From assembly GCF_021654855.1 (NCBI RefSeq), contig NZ_AP024202.1:186001-250000 (forward strand): 64,000 nucleotides of DNA. Direction: 5' to 3'. Source of the stretch: Thiomicrorhabdus immobilis. Its GTDB lineage: Bacteria; Pseudomonadota; Gammaproteobacteria; Thiomicrospirales; Thiomicrospiraceae. The translations under genes and the position numbers were made by a program. Positions 1-9,434 of the stretch are shown here, one piece after another. Positions within the stretch are counted from its first letter, which is position 1, and the number at the start of each line of letters is the position of its first letter. Below the pieces are notes generated by a model, which saw only the letters and a list, made by a program, of their open reading frames with translations, was not told the DNA's origin and did no database searches.

Positions 1-233
1 TTGGCTGATTTACGTTCAAAAGTGATTTCCACGACATCATTGGCTTTTAAGGGAACCGCAGATAAAAATCCAATGCCATGAGAGGATAAATTAATAATGG
101 TCGTATAAATAGTCCGGTCTTTGTTGATGAGAATAGATGGTAAATGAGTAGGAAGGCGAGCTTCACGACGCCGTTCTACATACTCTTGACTTGTTTTAGG
201 AGGCTGTAAAATATTTTTTTCCATAATCTCCAT
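1..233 (-). CDS. PilZ domain protein (partial, C-terminus outside window)
   Basis: This reading frame runs off the left edge, so only the first 77 residues are visible. An RRREAR stretch near residues 21-26 and NLSSHGIG further on match the two c-di-GMP-binding signatures of PilZ domains (RxxxR and D/NxSxxG). PilZ proteins act as c-di-GMP receptors controlling motility, adhesion or polysaccharide output. The start is either the ATG at 233 or the in-frame ATG at 224; neither has a strong ribosome site. The next gene upstream on the same strand is a second PilZ protein with the same arrangement, so the two look like a tandem duplication. Target process unknown. Confidence 0.75.
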   Translation of the reverse strand, partial: MEIMEKNILQPPKTSQEYVERRREARLPTHLPSILINKDRTIYTTIINLSSHGIGFLSAVPLKANDVVEITFERKSA

Positions 234-344
234 AAATCCATTTTATTGTGTCATTGACTGGCATTCTAGCAAATAAAAGTCATAATAAAAACCATAGTAT
301 AAATAAGTATTATTCCGCACTGGTTTGTTTTGTTGATTAACTCA

Positions 345-689
345 TTAAGCGACTGATAATTCATCAAATAATGTTAAATATTCCTGGCTTGGCTGTTCAA
401 TACGGACTCCAATGTGGCTTTCGTGACTATAGGTGAAGCAGTGTCTGATTTCGGCTTTAAATTGAAAGGGTTTGACTTCCTTTTGATTGGTCGCGCTGTT
501 GGGGATATCAAAATGAATTTCAATACGACTGTGTATGTCAGCCGTTTCAGAGCTGACAAACCCTATGCCATGTCGAGAGAAATCGGTCATGGTCGCGTAT
601 ATGCTTTTATTGTTAATGATCATGAGAACTGGACGGCTTGATGGAAAACGGATGTTTTTACGTTTTTCGGTGCGAGGAGTGTTTGTCAT
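345..689 (-). CDS. PilZ domain protein
   Basis: This is a 114-residue stand-alone PilZ domain. KRKNIR at residues 9-14 corresponds to the RxxxR switch, and DFSRHGIGF near residues 36-44 is the D/NxSxxG motif, so c-di-GMP binding is likely. It resembles the truncated PilZ gene immediately downstream (IYATMTDFSRHGIGF here, IYTTIINLSSHGIGF there), separated by about 110 bp. The window also encodes several c-di-GMP-metabolising proteins that could feed it. It has no fused output domain, so it probably works through protein contacts that cannot be named from sequence. Confidence 0.8.
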   Translation of the reverse strand: MTNTPRTEKRKNIRFPSSRPVLMIINNKSIYATMTDFSRHGIGFVSSETADIHSRIEIHFDIPNSATNQKEVKPFQFKAEIRHCFTYSHESHIGVRIEQPSQEYLTLFDELSVA

Positions 690-906
690 TGAAAACCTTT
701 ATCTTTTTTGGATTCAATTTTCATTATAGGCCTATTTTTTGATAATCCTAATAAAGCGTTTTTGTGCTCTATTAATGGAGTTTTATGTGTTTACTGTTTA
801 CCTTTTACAGCTTGATTTGAAACGGATGGATTACGTTTTCATTAACTATCCAAAATTAGCCTGGGCTATAATCTAGCTCAATAAGCTTAAAAATTGAGGA
901 TTTTAG

Positions 907-1437
907 ATGGCAATTAGAAAATATAAATCGATCGAACCGCAGTTAGCCGACGGTGCTTGGGTAGACGAAAGTGCCGTAGTAATCGGTAAATGTGTTTTAG
1001 GTAAAGATGTCGGGATTTGGCCGAATGCGACTTTACGTGGTGATGTGAATGATATTGTGATTGGCGACCGCTCCAATATCCAAGATGGCGCAGTGGTGCA
1101 TACCACTCATGAGAGTGAAATCTCTAAAGGTTCAAAATGCATTGTCGGCAAAGATGTGACTGTCGGGCATAACGCGGTACTGCATGGCTGCATTATTGAG
1201 GATGAGTGTCTGATTGGCATGGGGGCGGTTGTTTTGGATAATGCGGTCGTACAAAAGCATGTTTTGGTTGGTGCCAACAGTTTGGTGCCGTCAGGTAAGG
1301 TGCTGGAGAGTGGCTATCTTTATGTGGGATCTCCGGTGAAACAAGCCCGCCCGTTAAACGAGAAAGAGTTGGCCTTTTTTAAATATTCCGCCGAGCATTA
1401 CGTAAAGCTAAAAAATGACTTTCAAGCTGAGCAATAA
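907..1437 (+). CDS. Gamma-carbonic anhydrase family protein (YrdA-like)
   Basis: A 176-residue left-handed beta-helix protein with repeated hexapeptides (for example VVIGKCVLGKDVGIW). His65, His88 and His93 (the last two in GHNAVLHG) match the three zinc ligands of the gamma-class carbonic anhydrase/YrdA family. Members are trimeric and cytoplasmic. Some hydrate CO2, but many have no demonstrated activity, so function is uncertain although a role in inorganic carbon handling would suit an autotroph. The start ATG at 907 follows a GAGGATTTT-type ribosome site. The downstream DUF4010 gene is 60 bp away and could be co-transcribed. Confidence 0.85.
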   Translation: MAIRKYKSIEPQLADGAWVDESAVVIGKCVLGKDVGIWPNATLRGDVNDIVIGDRSNIQDGAVVHTTHESEISKGSKCIVGKDVTVGHNAVLHGCIIEDECLIGMGAVVLDNAVVQKHVLVGANSLVPSGKVLESGYLYVGSPVKQARPLNEKELAFFKYSAEHYVKLKNDFQAEQ

Positions 1438-1496
1438 GGCCTGGGTTAAACGATTCAACTACGCTATTCAATGACGAAATTACACACGGAATTTTT

Positions 1497-2759
1497 ATGA
1501 TTTCACTGCAGCATGAACTTTGGGCACAACTGATTTTAATTTTGCTATTTAGTTTTTTGACAGGGTCTGAGTTAAGAGGTTATCAGCAAAAGTTTCATGC
1601 AAAAACCCAGCAACTTTTTGTGGGTACGGTCAGGACGATGAGTCTGACAGGGTTGATGGGGAGTGTGTTTTATCTAGTCAATGAGTGGTTGTATCTATTA
1701 GGTTTTTTGGCCTTGTCGATGCTGTTTGCCCTGTTGTACTGGCAACGATTGAAGCTCCATAATAGCAGTTTATTGAGCTTTTTAGTTTGGGCGTTAACCT
1801 ATAGTTATGCCCCGTTGGTCATGACTCAACCGCTTTGGGTCGCCTCTGCGGTTTTTGTGACCATCGTGCTATTGCTCAACTCAAAACAGATGCTGAATGA
1901 ATTGGCTCAAAAAGTCTCCAATGAAGAGTTGAGCACCTTGGCGAAGTTGGTGTTGTTGAGTGTTGTGATTCTGCCGTTGTTGCCTCAAGAAAACATCAAT
2001 CACTGGGTTCCGGTTTCCCCATTTAAGGTTTGGCTCGCCGTTGTGGTCGTGTCATCGGTCTCTTACCTTGGTTATATCTCCCAAAAATATTTTGTTAAAG
2101 AGCAGGGGTTGATGGTCACCGGTATGCTTGGTGGACTGTATTCGTCTACCGCAACCACCGTGGTTTTAGCGCGAAAGTCGAATGAGATTCCACGTTTGAG
2201 TTACAAGATGACCGCCGCGATTATTTCGGCAACAGGTCTGATGTACCTACGTTTATGGGTCATAGTGGCGTTATTCATGTGGTCGGTGGCGGTTGAGCTG
2301 TTTCCGATTATGTTGACTTTGGCGGCAACCGCTTTTGTCTTGGCCTTTATCTATATCCAGGTTGAAAATCGTAATGGGGTCGATAAAACAGTTGATAGCA
2401 GCCGCGCACAAAACCCTTTGGAGTTAAAAGTCGCGTTTGTCTTTGCAGGCTTGTTTTTGGTGATGGCGGTGGCCACACAGTTGGTCATGCATTACTTTGG
2501 TGATGCCGGGGTGCGTTATCTATCATTAATTGTCGGCTTTACCGATATCGACCCATTTGTATTGTCGATATTGAATGGTGAATACCAGGTACAAGGGCGA
2601 GTGATTGGCAGTGCGATTTTGATTGCAGCGGGGTCAAATAACCTCTTGAAAGCGAGTTATGCTTTTGTATTAGGAGAGCCTAAAGCGGGACGTTATTCAG
2701 CATTATGGTTGGTTTTATTGGGGATTGTCACCATCGCGATAGGTTGGAACTTTCAATAA
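1497..2759 (+). CDS. MgtC/SapB-DUF4010 family membrane protein
   Basis: A 420-residue, very hydrophobic protein with about a dozen predicted membrane spans. The N-terminal region (LFSFLTGSELRGYQQK) resembles the MgtC/SapB fold and the remainder resembles DUF4010, with the typical GMLGGLYSSTATTVVLARKS near residues 205-224 and AAGSNNLLKASYAF near the C-terminus. It sits in the inner membrane. Family members are thought to be linked to ion homeostasis, but no substrate is established. It follows the carbonic-anhydrase-like gene on the same strand, with a palindrome between its end and convergent aroE. Confidence 0.75.
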   Translation: MISLQHELWAQLILILLFSFLTGSELRGYQQKFHAKTQQLFVGTVRTMSLTGLMGSVFYLVNEWLYLLGFLALSMLFALLYWQRLKLHNSSLLSFLVWALTYSYAPLVMTQPLWVASAVFVTIVLLLNSKQMLNELAQKVSNEELSTLAKLVLLSVVILPLLPQENINHWVPVSPFKVWLAVVVVSSVSYLGYISQKYFVKEQGLMVTGMLGGLYSSTATTVVLARKSNEIPRLSYKMTAAIISATGLMYLRLWVIVALFMWSVAVELFPIMLTLAATAFVLAFIYIQVENRNGVDKTVDSSRAQNPLELKVAFVFAGLFLVMAVATQLVMHYFGDAGVRYLSLIVGFTDIDPFVLSILNGEYQVQGRVIGSAILIAAGSNNLLKASYAFVLGEPKAGRYSALWLVLLGIVTIAIGWNFQ

Positions 2760-2827
2760 ATTGATGGCGTAATATTAAAGAGGGTTACTAATAGTGGGTT
2801 ATTAAAAAAACCAGGGCCGATAACGTT

Positions 2828-2839
2828 ACCAGGCCTGGT
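2828..2839. repeat. ACCAGGCCTGGT palindrome, intergenic copy 1
   Basis: An exact 12-bp palindrome between the convergent DUF4010 and aroE genes, about 70 bp after one stop codon and 38 bp after the other. A related AACCAGGGCC lies about 25 bp to the left and could pair with it, so this copy may form part of a bidirectional terminator hairpin. Confidence 0.9.
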
Positions 2840-2877
2840 TATTTGGGATGAAGCCATTTTTTATTTCAACTTGCCAG

Positions 2878-3714
2878 TTAAGCTGTGATGCTTTCTCTGA
2901 CCTGCTGGATAACCGGTGCGGTTTCAGGGCGAACCCCTCGCCAAATATAAAAGGCTTCAGCCGCTTGACCGATCAACATTCCCAGACCATCCATGGTCTT
3001 GCAACTGGGTTGGGCTTGTTTAGCCCACTCCATAAATACAGTTGGCTTGGCACCATACATCATGTCATACACCAAACTGTGTTTGCCAATCAATGCAGGT
3101 GAAATGGGCGGTATTTTGCCCTCTAGACTTGCCGATGTACCATTGATGATGATGTCATACTCCTGCAATGGAATCTCTTCCCAGCCGCTACCGGTTATGG
3201 GTGTTTCGGTATGAAAACGCTCACCTAAAACCTGGGCGCGTTTTGCGGTGCGGTTAGCGATATGTACCAGGCCTGGTTGCTTTGCCAATAATGGTTCTAA
3301 AATGCCTTGTACCGCGCCGCCCGCTCCTAAAATCAGGACTTTTTTGCCTTTGAATGGCGTTTGGCCGTTGATTTCGATATCGTTGACCAAACCGATACCA
3401 TCGGTATTCTCGCCGGAAATCGTGCCATCAGCATTGAAGGTGTAGGTGTTCACCGCGTGTGCGGTTTGGGCGCGACTGCTTAAATCATCGGCAAATTCAA
3501 ACGCATCCAATTTATATGGTACGGTGATATTGATGCCTTTGTAGCCTTGGTTTTTAAGGTTCTCAATCTCCCATCTGAATGAGGTCTCTTCAGAGTCAAT
3601 CAAAATCGCCTCATAAACCAAGTCTTGTTGGGTTTGCTCGGCAAACAAACGATGAATCAAGGGTGACTTAGAATGGCCGATGGGGAAGCCGACTACCGCA
3701 TATTTATCTGTCAT
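2878..3714 (-). CDS. aroE: Shikimate dehydrogenase
   Basis: Catalyses NADPH-dependent reduction of 3-dehydroshikimate to shikimate in aromatic amino acid synthesis, in the cytoplasm. The substrate motif GFPIGHSKSPLIH opens the protein, the catalytic lysine is in NITVPYKLDAF, the nucleotide loop is GAGGAVQG, and NRTAKRA follows, where NADPH-specific enzymes bind the phosphate. The start was placed at the ATG at 3714 (MTDKYAVVGF). An ATG 33 bp upstream would overlap hemB and add a non-homologous tail, whereas AAGG lies about 10 bp before the chosen start. It is 5 bp downstream of hemB, implying one transcript. An ACCAGGCCTGGT palindrome lies inside the gene. Confidence 0.95.
   Translation of the reverse strand: MTDKYAVVGFPIGHSKSPLIHRLFAEQTQQDLVYEAILIDSEETSFRWEIENLKNQGYKGINITVPYKLDAFEFADDLSSRAQTAHAVNTYTFNADGTISGENTDGIGLVNDIEINGQTPFKGKKVLILGAGGAVQGILEPLLAKQPGLVHIANRTAKRAQVLGERFHTETPITGSGWEEIPLQEYDIIINGTSASLEGKIPPISPALIGKHSLVYDMMYGAKPTVFMEWAKQAQPSCKTMDGLGMLIGQAAEAFYIWRGVRPETAPVIQQVRESITA
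3266..3277. repeat. ACCAGGCCTGGT palindrome inside aroE
   Basis: Exact copy within the aroE coding region, read on the minus strand as Pro-Gly-Leu-Val in KQPGLVHIANRT. Confidence 0.9.
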
Positions 3715-3719
3715 GACGA

Positions 3720-4748
<1,029 letters not shown>

Positions 4749-4833
4749 TTAATATGTCAGAGTAAACTGAATATGGAATCAATTGTGTATCGAATGATAC
4801 CTGTCACAGCGTTAAAAATAAAGGAACCTGATT

Positions 4834-5283
4834 GTGGATGATTTAATGGAGTACGTTTTTTTTGATGAAAGTTTAGCCAAACGTTTTCAATTGTATTGTG
4901 AAAACCTGGGAGTCAAAACTGAATTGGAGGCGGATCTTACTCATACGGATGATGATTCTTTCACAATCAAGATTGTTGATAACTTAACTGAAGCCGTCAC
5001 TGAGCAGATTGAAGAAGAGTATGGCGAGATGCTGTTCGGTGAGCAAGCGTCAATGATTGAGGGTAATGATGAAGCGGGAGCGATAGCGGATGCATGTGGT
5101 GTGCAAGTTCAGCTGCAATCGGGACAATTTACAACAGTTGCCATTCATCCTGAGATTATGAATAAGATTTTATCGGTACTTTCCATTGATGAATTGCAAC
5201 AATTCTTAAGTCAAGTCGCTGAAGATATTGAAAATCCTAAAATGGGGCCTATCTGCTCTCGTAAAGACTTACCTACTATATAG
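4834..5283 (+). CDS. Acidic hypothetical protein
   Basis: A 149-residue soluble, strongly acidic protein that I do not recognise. No membrane segment, cofactor motif or signal peptide is visible. The C-terminal part (IHPEIMNKILSVLSIDELQQF) looks helical, and it ends with a small cysteine-containing tail (GPICSRKDLPTI). The start is the GTG at 4834, chosen because AAGGA sits about 8 nt upstream; an ATG at 4846 is an alternative. It lies between hemB (divergent) and soxC (same strand, 256 bp downstream), with no clear functional link to either. Confidence 0.6.
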   Translation: MDDLMEYVFFDESLAKRFQLYCENLGVKTELEADLTHTDDDSFTIKIVDNLTEAVTEQIEEEYGEMLFGEQASMIEGNDEAGAIADACGVQVQLQSGQFTTVAIHPEIMNKILSVLSIDELQQFLSQVAEDIENPKMGPICSRKDLPTI

Positions 5284-5539
5284 TGTGTTTTTATGGATGA
5301 TTATCAATCCTTATAGAAACTTGGCTTAGTGCTTATAAAAAATTTATATAAGAGATTCCTAATTTTTCTTGTGTTTAGGCTTGCAGTTGCTAATTTTAAA
5401 TTTTATTATAGCCTGCTAGCAATAACTGTATTAGCCCTGGTTGTGGATTCAACTATTCGGCAATCCAGGCTATTTGGATAATGTAAACTCTTGAATCTGG
5501 GGTGTTACTCGAAGAAGTAAGGCCATCAAGGAGCAATAA

Positions 5540-6901
5540 ATGACAGATCAAATCGTAGAAAAGGTTGCAGTTCAGACTGAAGACAGTCGCAACCAAGGTC
5601 GTCGCGCCTTTTTAAAAGGTAGTGCGGCTGTAGCTGGTGGAGTGATGTTCACTAAAGCAGCTAGTGCAGCAGAAGGTGCAGGTTATGATGCTAAGAAAGC
5701 AGTAGCCCCTTATGCTGGTAAAGAAGAAATCACAACTGTATTACAGGATCAAGCAGCTCGTAAATCTTTAGGTTTCGGTGTTCGTAAGTATCCTTACGGT
5801 ATGCCTTCTCCTTTCGAGAAGGAAGTACAGCGTCGTACTCTTGAGTGGTTAACTCCAGATTCAATGGCGTCTATCACAATGACTCCATTGCACCAGTTGC
5901 ACGGTATCATTACTCCTAACGGACTTCACTTTGAACGTTTCCACGGTGGTGTACCAACAATCAACCCTGATGAGCACCGTTTAGTAATTCACGGTCTTGT
6001 TGAACGCCCATTGATCTTCACTATGGATGATCTTAAGCGTTTCCCTTCAATTTCACGTATCCACTTTGTAGAGTGTCCTGCTAACGGTGCGATGGAATGG
6101 AAAGGGGTTCAGTTGAACTCTGTTCAATGGACTCACGGTATGATGTCTTGTGTTGAATACACGGGTGTACGTCTATCTGACCTACTAAAAGAAGCGGGTA
6201 TCAAGCCAGAAGGTAAGTGGATCATTCCTGAAGGTGCGGATGCATCTGGTATGTCACGTTCAATCCCTCTTGAATTAGCTATGGATGACTGTTTCATTGC
6301 TTACGCACAGAACGGTGAAGCGTTACGTCGTGAACAGGGTTACCCAATCCGTTTAGTTGTTCCTGGTTGTGAAGCGAACATGTGGGTTAAATACCTACGT
6401 CGTATCATGGTTCACGATGTGCCTATGCAGCACCGTGAAGAAACTTCTAAGTACACTGAATTAATGCCTGATGGAACTGCGCAGCGTTTCTCATGGTACA
6501 TGGAAGCTAACTCAGTAATCACTTATCCTTCTCCTGACTTTAAAATGCAAGGTCCTGGTAAATACTACGTTCGTGGTTTAGCTTGGTCTGGTCGTGGTAA
6601 AGTTGCTCACGTTGATGTTTCATTCGACGGTGGTAAAAACTGGAAAGAAGCACACTTTACTTCACCTGTATTAGATAAAGCTTGGACTCGTTTTGAAATC
6701 GAATGGGACTGGGATGGATCTGAAGCATTCCTAATGAGCCGTGTTACTGATGAAACTGGTTATGTACAACCTCCTATGCCTCAAATGCGTAAGATCGAAG
6801 GTACTAACAACGTTTATCACCGTACAGCTATGGTTACATGGCGTGTACACGCATGGGAAGATGGTAAAAACGGAGGCATGATCGAAAATGTTCAGTACTA
6901 A
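5540..6901 (+). CDS. soxC: SoxC, molybdenum subunit of sulfite (sulfane) dehydrogenase
   Basis: Periplasmic molybdopterin subunit of Sox sulfur dehydrogenase, which oxidises the protein-bound sulfane sulfur on SoxYZ during thiosulfate oxidation. The 453-residue precursor starts with a twin-arginine signal (GRRAFLKGSAAVAGG, residues 20-34), so it is exported folded by Tat. Cys179 in HFVECPANG matches the molybdenum-ligating cysteine of the sulfite oxidase family, and a dimerisation domain follows. A good AAGGAG precedes the ATG at 5540. It overlaps soxD by 14 bp, indicating translational coupling. Codon use looks strongly optimised compared with neighbours, suggesting high expression. Cofactor genes lie 1.5 kb downstream and tat genes near 55 kb. 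Confidence 0.95.
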   Translation: MTDQIVEKVAVQTEDSRNQGRRAFLKGSAAVAGGVMFTKAASAAEGAGYDAKKAVAPYAGKEEITTVLQDQAARKSLGFGVRKYPYGMPSPFEKEVQRRTLEWLTPDSMASITMTPLHQLHGIITPNGLHFERFHGGVPTINPDEHRLVIHGLVERPLIFTMDDLKRFPSISRIHFVECPANGAMEWKGVQLNSVQWTHGMMSCVEYTGVRLSDLLKEAGIKPEGKWIIPEGADASGMSRSIPLELAMDDCFIAYAQNGEALRREQGYPIRLVVPGCEANMWVKYLRRIMVHDVPMQHREETSKYTELMPDGTAQRFSWYMEANSVITYPSPDFKMQGPGKYYVRGLAWSGRGKVAHVDVSFDGGKNWKEAHFTSPVLDKAWTRFEIEWDWDGSEAFLMSRVTDETGYVQPPMPQMRKIEGTNNVYHRTAMVTWRVHAWEDGKNGGMIENVQY

Positions 6902-7958
6902 ACAAACTTTAGTTGTAGCTTCTGTTACAGCATTATTCTCAGGTTCTGTATTAGCGATGTCTGGTTCTTCAGACAGCAATTCAGCATCTGGTGCAAAAAT
7001 TGATGGTAAGTATGCGGCGGATTATGCAGAAATTATCAAAAAAGCTGACGGTAAATATTTAGATAAAGCCGTTATTGAAGCGATTTTAGGTAAAGATGCA
7101 TCTCACGGTCGTGATGGTCTTGTTGGTAAATTAGATCCAGCTAACCCTTACTCTTTTGAAGTTGATGACAGCATCGACGGTGGTAACCACGGTAACGCTC
7201 AGTGTAAAATCCCTGCAGCATTCACTGAAGTTCACGACAGTGCTAAAGCTAACTACTTCAACGATTCCAAATTCGTAGCTAACGGATTTGGTACTCCTAT
7301 CGCTGAGTCTGCTTTACAGAAGTGGAACATCACTGTAGACGGTGACGGGAAAGGTCTTCCTGCTGCTGGCGTTGGTATGACTGTAGAAGAAGGTGGAAAA
7401 ATCTACGTTCAGTTCTGTGGTATGTGTCACGGTGAATTCGGTGAAGGTGCTAAAGGTTACCTACCTCTAGCGGTTGAAGAAAACTTAGTTACTTCTGACT
7501 TCTATGATCCAGCTCCAATGAAAGCAGTAGGTAACTACTGGCCATACGCGGTAACAATCTTTGATTACATCCGTCGTACAATGCCTTTCTGGACTCCAAA
7601 CGCACCTTATATCGGTGATGCTGGTTACCTAGGTATGACTGGTTATATCCTTCAGTCTAACTACATCAAAATTGATGATGAAGGTAATGAGTTGGATAAC
7701 GATACTTTCTTCGATTCAGCTATGCTGATGAAAATGAACAAGTATATGCCTAACCAAGGTAACTTCTTCTGTGACCACCGTCCTGTTATCCACAACGATC
7801 GTTGTATGACTAACTGTGACAATGCACAGGTTGGTGATGGTAAAGGTGATATCCATAACTATCGTCAAGCACGTAAACTACCTGATGGAACTCCTCAGTA
7901 TAACGTTCCTCAGCGTATGCATGAAGATAAGCCTGGTGTAGGTCACGCTGGTATGTAA
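6888..7958 (+). CDS. soxD: SoxD, c-type cytochrome subunit of sulfur dehydrogenase
   Basis: Electron-accepting partner of SoxC. The 356-residue precursor has a Sec signal (to about residue 23) and one haem c site, CGMCH at residues 177-181. The next region (PYAVTIFDYIRRTMPF) is typical of SoxD and probably helps hold the haem. Characterised SoxD of Paracoccus is di-haem, whereas only one CxxCH is present here; a cysteine-containing C-terminal region (CDHRPVIHNDRCMTNC) has no haem motif. Electrons would go on to cytochrome c and the cbb3 oxidase. The start overlaps the soxC 3' end. Codon use is optimised, as in soxC. Confidence 0.92.
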   Translation: MFSTKQTLVVASVTALFSGSVLAMSGSSDSNSASGAKIDGKYAADYAEIIKKADGKYLDKAVIEAILGKDASHGRDGLVGKLDPANPYSFEVDDSIDGGNHGNAQCKIPAAFTEVHDSAKANYFNDSKFVANGFGTPIAESALQKWNITVDGDGKGLPAAGVGMTVEEGGKIYVQFCGMCHGEFGEGAKGYLPLAVEENLVTSDFYDPAPMKAVGNYWPYAVTIFDYIRRTMPFWTPNAPYIGDAGYLGMTGYILQSNYIKIDDEGNELDNDTFFDSAMLMKMNKYMPNQGNFFCDHRPVIHNDRCMTNCDNAQVGDGKGDIHNYRQARKLPDGTPQYNVPQRMHEDKPGVGHAGM

Positions 7959-7961
7959 TTT

Positions 7962-8040
7962 TTAGTGGCCGAATGGCCGCTAAGAATTACTAACTCATCG
8001 TTGGGAAATCATCACTTACATTTGTAAGCTCAGATTTCCC
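7962..8040 (+). other. Structured soxCD 3' UTR: two hairpins
   Basis: Immediately after the soxD stop is a hairpin TTAGTGGCC-GAAT-GGCCGCTAA (7962-7983) without a T-tract. It is followed by a nested dyad: outer arms GGGAAATC/GATTTCCC (8003-8010, 8033-8040) and inner arms CTTACA/TGTAAG (8015-8020, 8023-8028). A true terminator lies about 50 bp further on. The stems may protect the sox mRNA from 3' decay or give a 3'-derived small RNA; both roles are inference. Confidence 0.55.
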
Positions 8041-8092
8041 GCCTTGATTTAGTAAACTTAGCAACCATTCACCGCACTAAAATGACTTATCG

Positions 8093-8130
8093 AAAACCCG
8101 CGATTACTTTTTGTAGTCGCGGGTTTTTTT
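8093..8130 (+). terminator. Rho-independent terminator of soxCD
   Basis: Inverted repeat AACCCGCGATTAC / GTAGTCGCGGGTT around a five-T loop, followed by a T-run. It ends the soxCD transcript about 170 bp after the soxD stop. Confidence 0.9.
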
Positions 8131-8252
8131 ATGTCTTATTTTTGTTTTCTACTATTTCTGTCTGATCTTATTCGTGAATGCTAAACAAATAGTTGCGATA
8201 ATCCATTCTAAAAAACCGCATGCTTTCTCTTGTTGTGGTGAAATTTCAAATA

Positions 8253-8264
8253 ACCAGGCCTGGT
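8253..8264. repeat. ACCAGGCCTGGT palindrome, intergenic
   Basis: Exact copy in the 449-bp gap between soxD and moaA, after the soxCD terminator and upstream of the moaA promoter. Confidence 0.9.
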
Positions 8265-8330
8265 CAGTTTATCTATCTAATTTCATTAGAAAATTTAATG
8301 GCGTTAATCTAATTATTTGCGGATAAATAA

Positions 8331-8360
8331 TTGAATTCTAATATGTATTGCGTGTAAAAT
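8331..8360 (+). promoter_or_regulatory. Putative sigma-70 promoter of moaA
   Basis: TTGAAT (8331-8336) and TAAAAT (8355-8360) are separated by 18 bp, a reasonable -35/-10 pair. The predicted transcription start near 8367 falls inside the ModE-like dyad. Confidence 0.5.
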
Positions 8361-8386
8361 GCGTTATTCCCGATCGGCTATAACGC
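8361..8386. promoter_or_regulatory. ModE-like operator upstream of moaA
   Basis: A dyad with perfect arms GCGTTAT and ATAACGC separated by 12 bp (centre CCGATCGG). The CGTTAT-N12-ATAACG layout matches the ModE operator as I recall it from the E. coli molybdate transport operon. It covers the predicted transcription start and ends 21 bp before the moaA ATG, a position that suggests repression. No modE gene is in the window. Confidence 0.6.
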
Positions 8387-8407
8387 CTGACGAAAAAGTG
8401 AATAAAT

Positions 8408-9409
8408 ATGCGCAAAGAATTGATTGATCCATTTAACCGAAAAATTGAGTATGTACGTGTTTCTGTGACGGATAAGTGCAACTACCGTTGCGGTTATTGT
8501 ATGCCGGAACAAGGCGTGCACCCAGATGGCACCCATACAGAGTATTTATCGTATGAAGAGCTAGCTCGTATTATCAAAGCCTTTGTAAACTTGGGTGTAG
8601 CCAAGGTTCGTTTAACTGGTGGTGAGCCATTGGTGCGTAAGAATTTGGCAAGTTTAGTGGAAGAGATTAGCCAATATGACGGGCTTGAAGATATCGCCCT
8701 TTCGACCAATGCTCATCACTTAGAAAGAGAAGCAGAGGCGTTAACCAAGGCTGGAATTACCCGTTGTAATATCTCGATTGATTCTTTGCGTAAGGAACGC
8801 TTTAAGAACATCACTCGTGGCGGCGATTTGGACAAGGTGCTTGCTGGTGTTGATAAAGCGCTAGAGGTGGGCATGAAACCGGTTAAATTCAATATGGTCG
8901 TTATGAAAGGTACGAATGACGATGAGATTGAGGCGATGGTCGATTACGGCTTACAAAAAGGTGTGGAAGTACGCTTTATCGAAACTATGCCGATTGGTCC
9001 TGCAGGCGTAAGCATGATGGATCAGCACTACCCTGCAGATAAGATCCTTGCAAGAATCAAGAAGCATGTTGGAGCAGATTTAATCCCAGCCTCAGGTAAA
9101 ACCCATGATGGGCCATCACGTAACTTCTTGATTGCTGGAACCAATACCAAGATTGGTGTCATCTCCGCAGTATCACAACACTTTTGTGAAACCTGTAACC
9201 GGGTTCGACTAACTGCAAAAGGGGTTTTAGCCTTGTGTTTAGGTCAAGAAGACTCGGTTGATTTACGCACCCCGTTAAGGAATGGCGTTACCGATGAAGA
9301 GTTACAACAAATCATCACCGATGCGATGTTGAAGAAACCGGAAAAACACTTCTTCAATGAAAACGTACACAATATCGAATTTAGACAAATGGTTCAACTA
9401 GGCGGTTAA
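8408..9409 (+). CDS. moaA: GTP 3',8-cyclase MoaA
   Basis: Radical SAM enzyme that, with MoaC, converts GTP to cyclic pyranopterin monophosphate, the first step of molybdenum cofactor synthesis. The N-terminal cluster motif CNYRCGYC, the GGEP motif (RLTGGEPLVRK), the C-terminal cluster cysteines (FCETCNRVRLTAKGVLALC) and the terminal Gly-Gly are all present. At 333 residues the length is normal. It heads a moaA-moaD-moaE run. The location just after soxCD suggests that the molybdenum cofactor made here serves SoxC. Confidence 0.96.
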   Translation: MRKELIDPFNRKIEYVRVSVTDKCNYRCGYCMPEQGVHPDGTHTEYLSYEELARIIKAFVNLGVAKVRLTGGEPLVRKNLASLVEEISQYDGLEDIALSTNAHHLEREAEALTKAGITRCNISIDSLRKERFKNITRGGDLDKVLAGVDKALEVGMKPVKFNMVVMKGTNDDEIEAMVDYGLQKGVEVRFIETMPIGPAGVSMMDQHYPADKILARIKKHVGADLIPASGKTHDGPSRNFLIAGTNTKIGVISAVSQHFCETCNRVRLTAKGVLALCLGQEDSVDLRTPLRNGVTDEELQQIITDAMLKKPEKHFFNENVHNIEFRQMVQLGG

Positions 9410-9434
9410 CCGCTGTTTTGAGTAGGATAGAAAA

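Noticed and set aside
728-737. ATAGGCCTAT palindrome before the PilZ gene
   Set aside because: Shares only the AGGCCT centre with the iterated repeat and occurs once; expected by chance.
5284-5539. Promoter and operator before soxC
   Set aside because: Several weak -10-like sequences and an imperfect repeat (AGCCCTGGTTG / CAATCCAGGCT, 5433-5471) are present, but none is strong enough to call.
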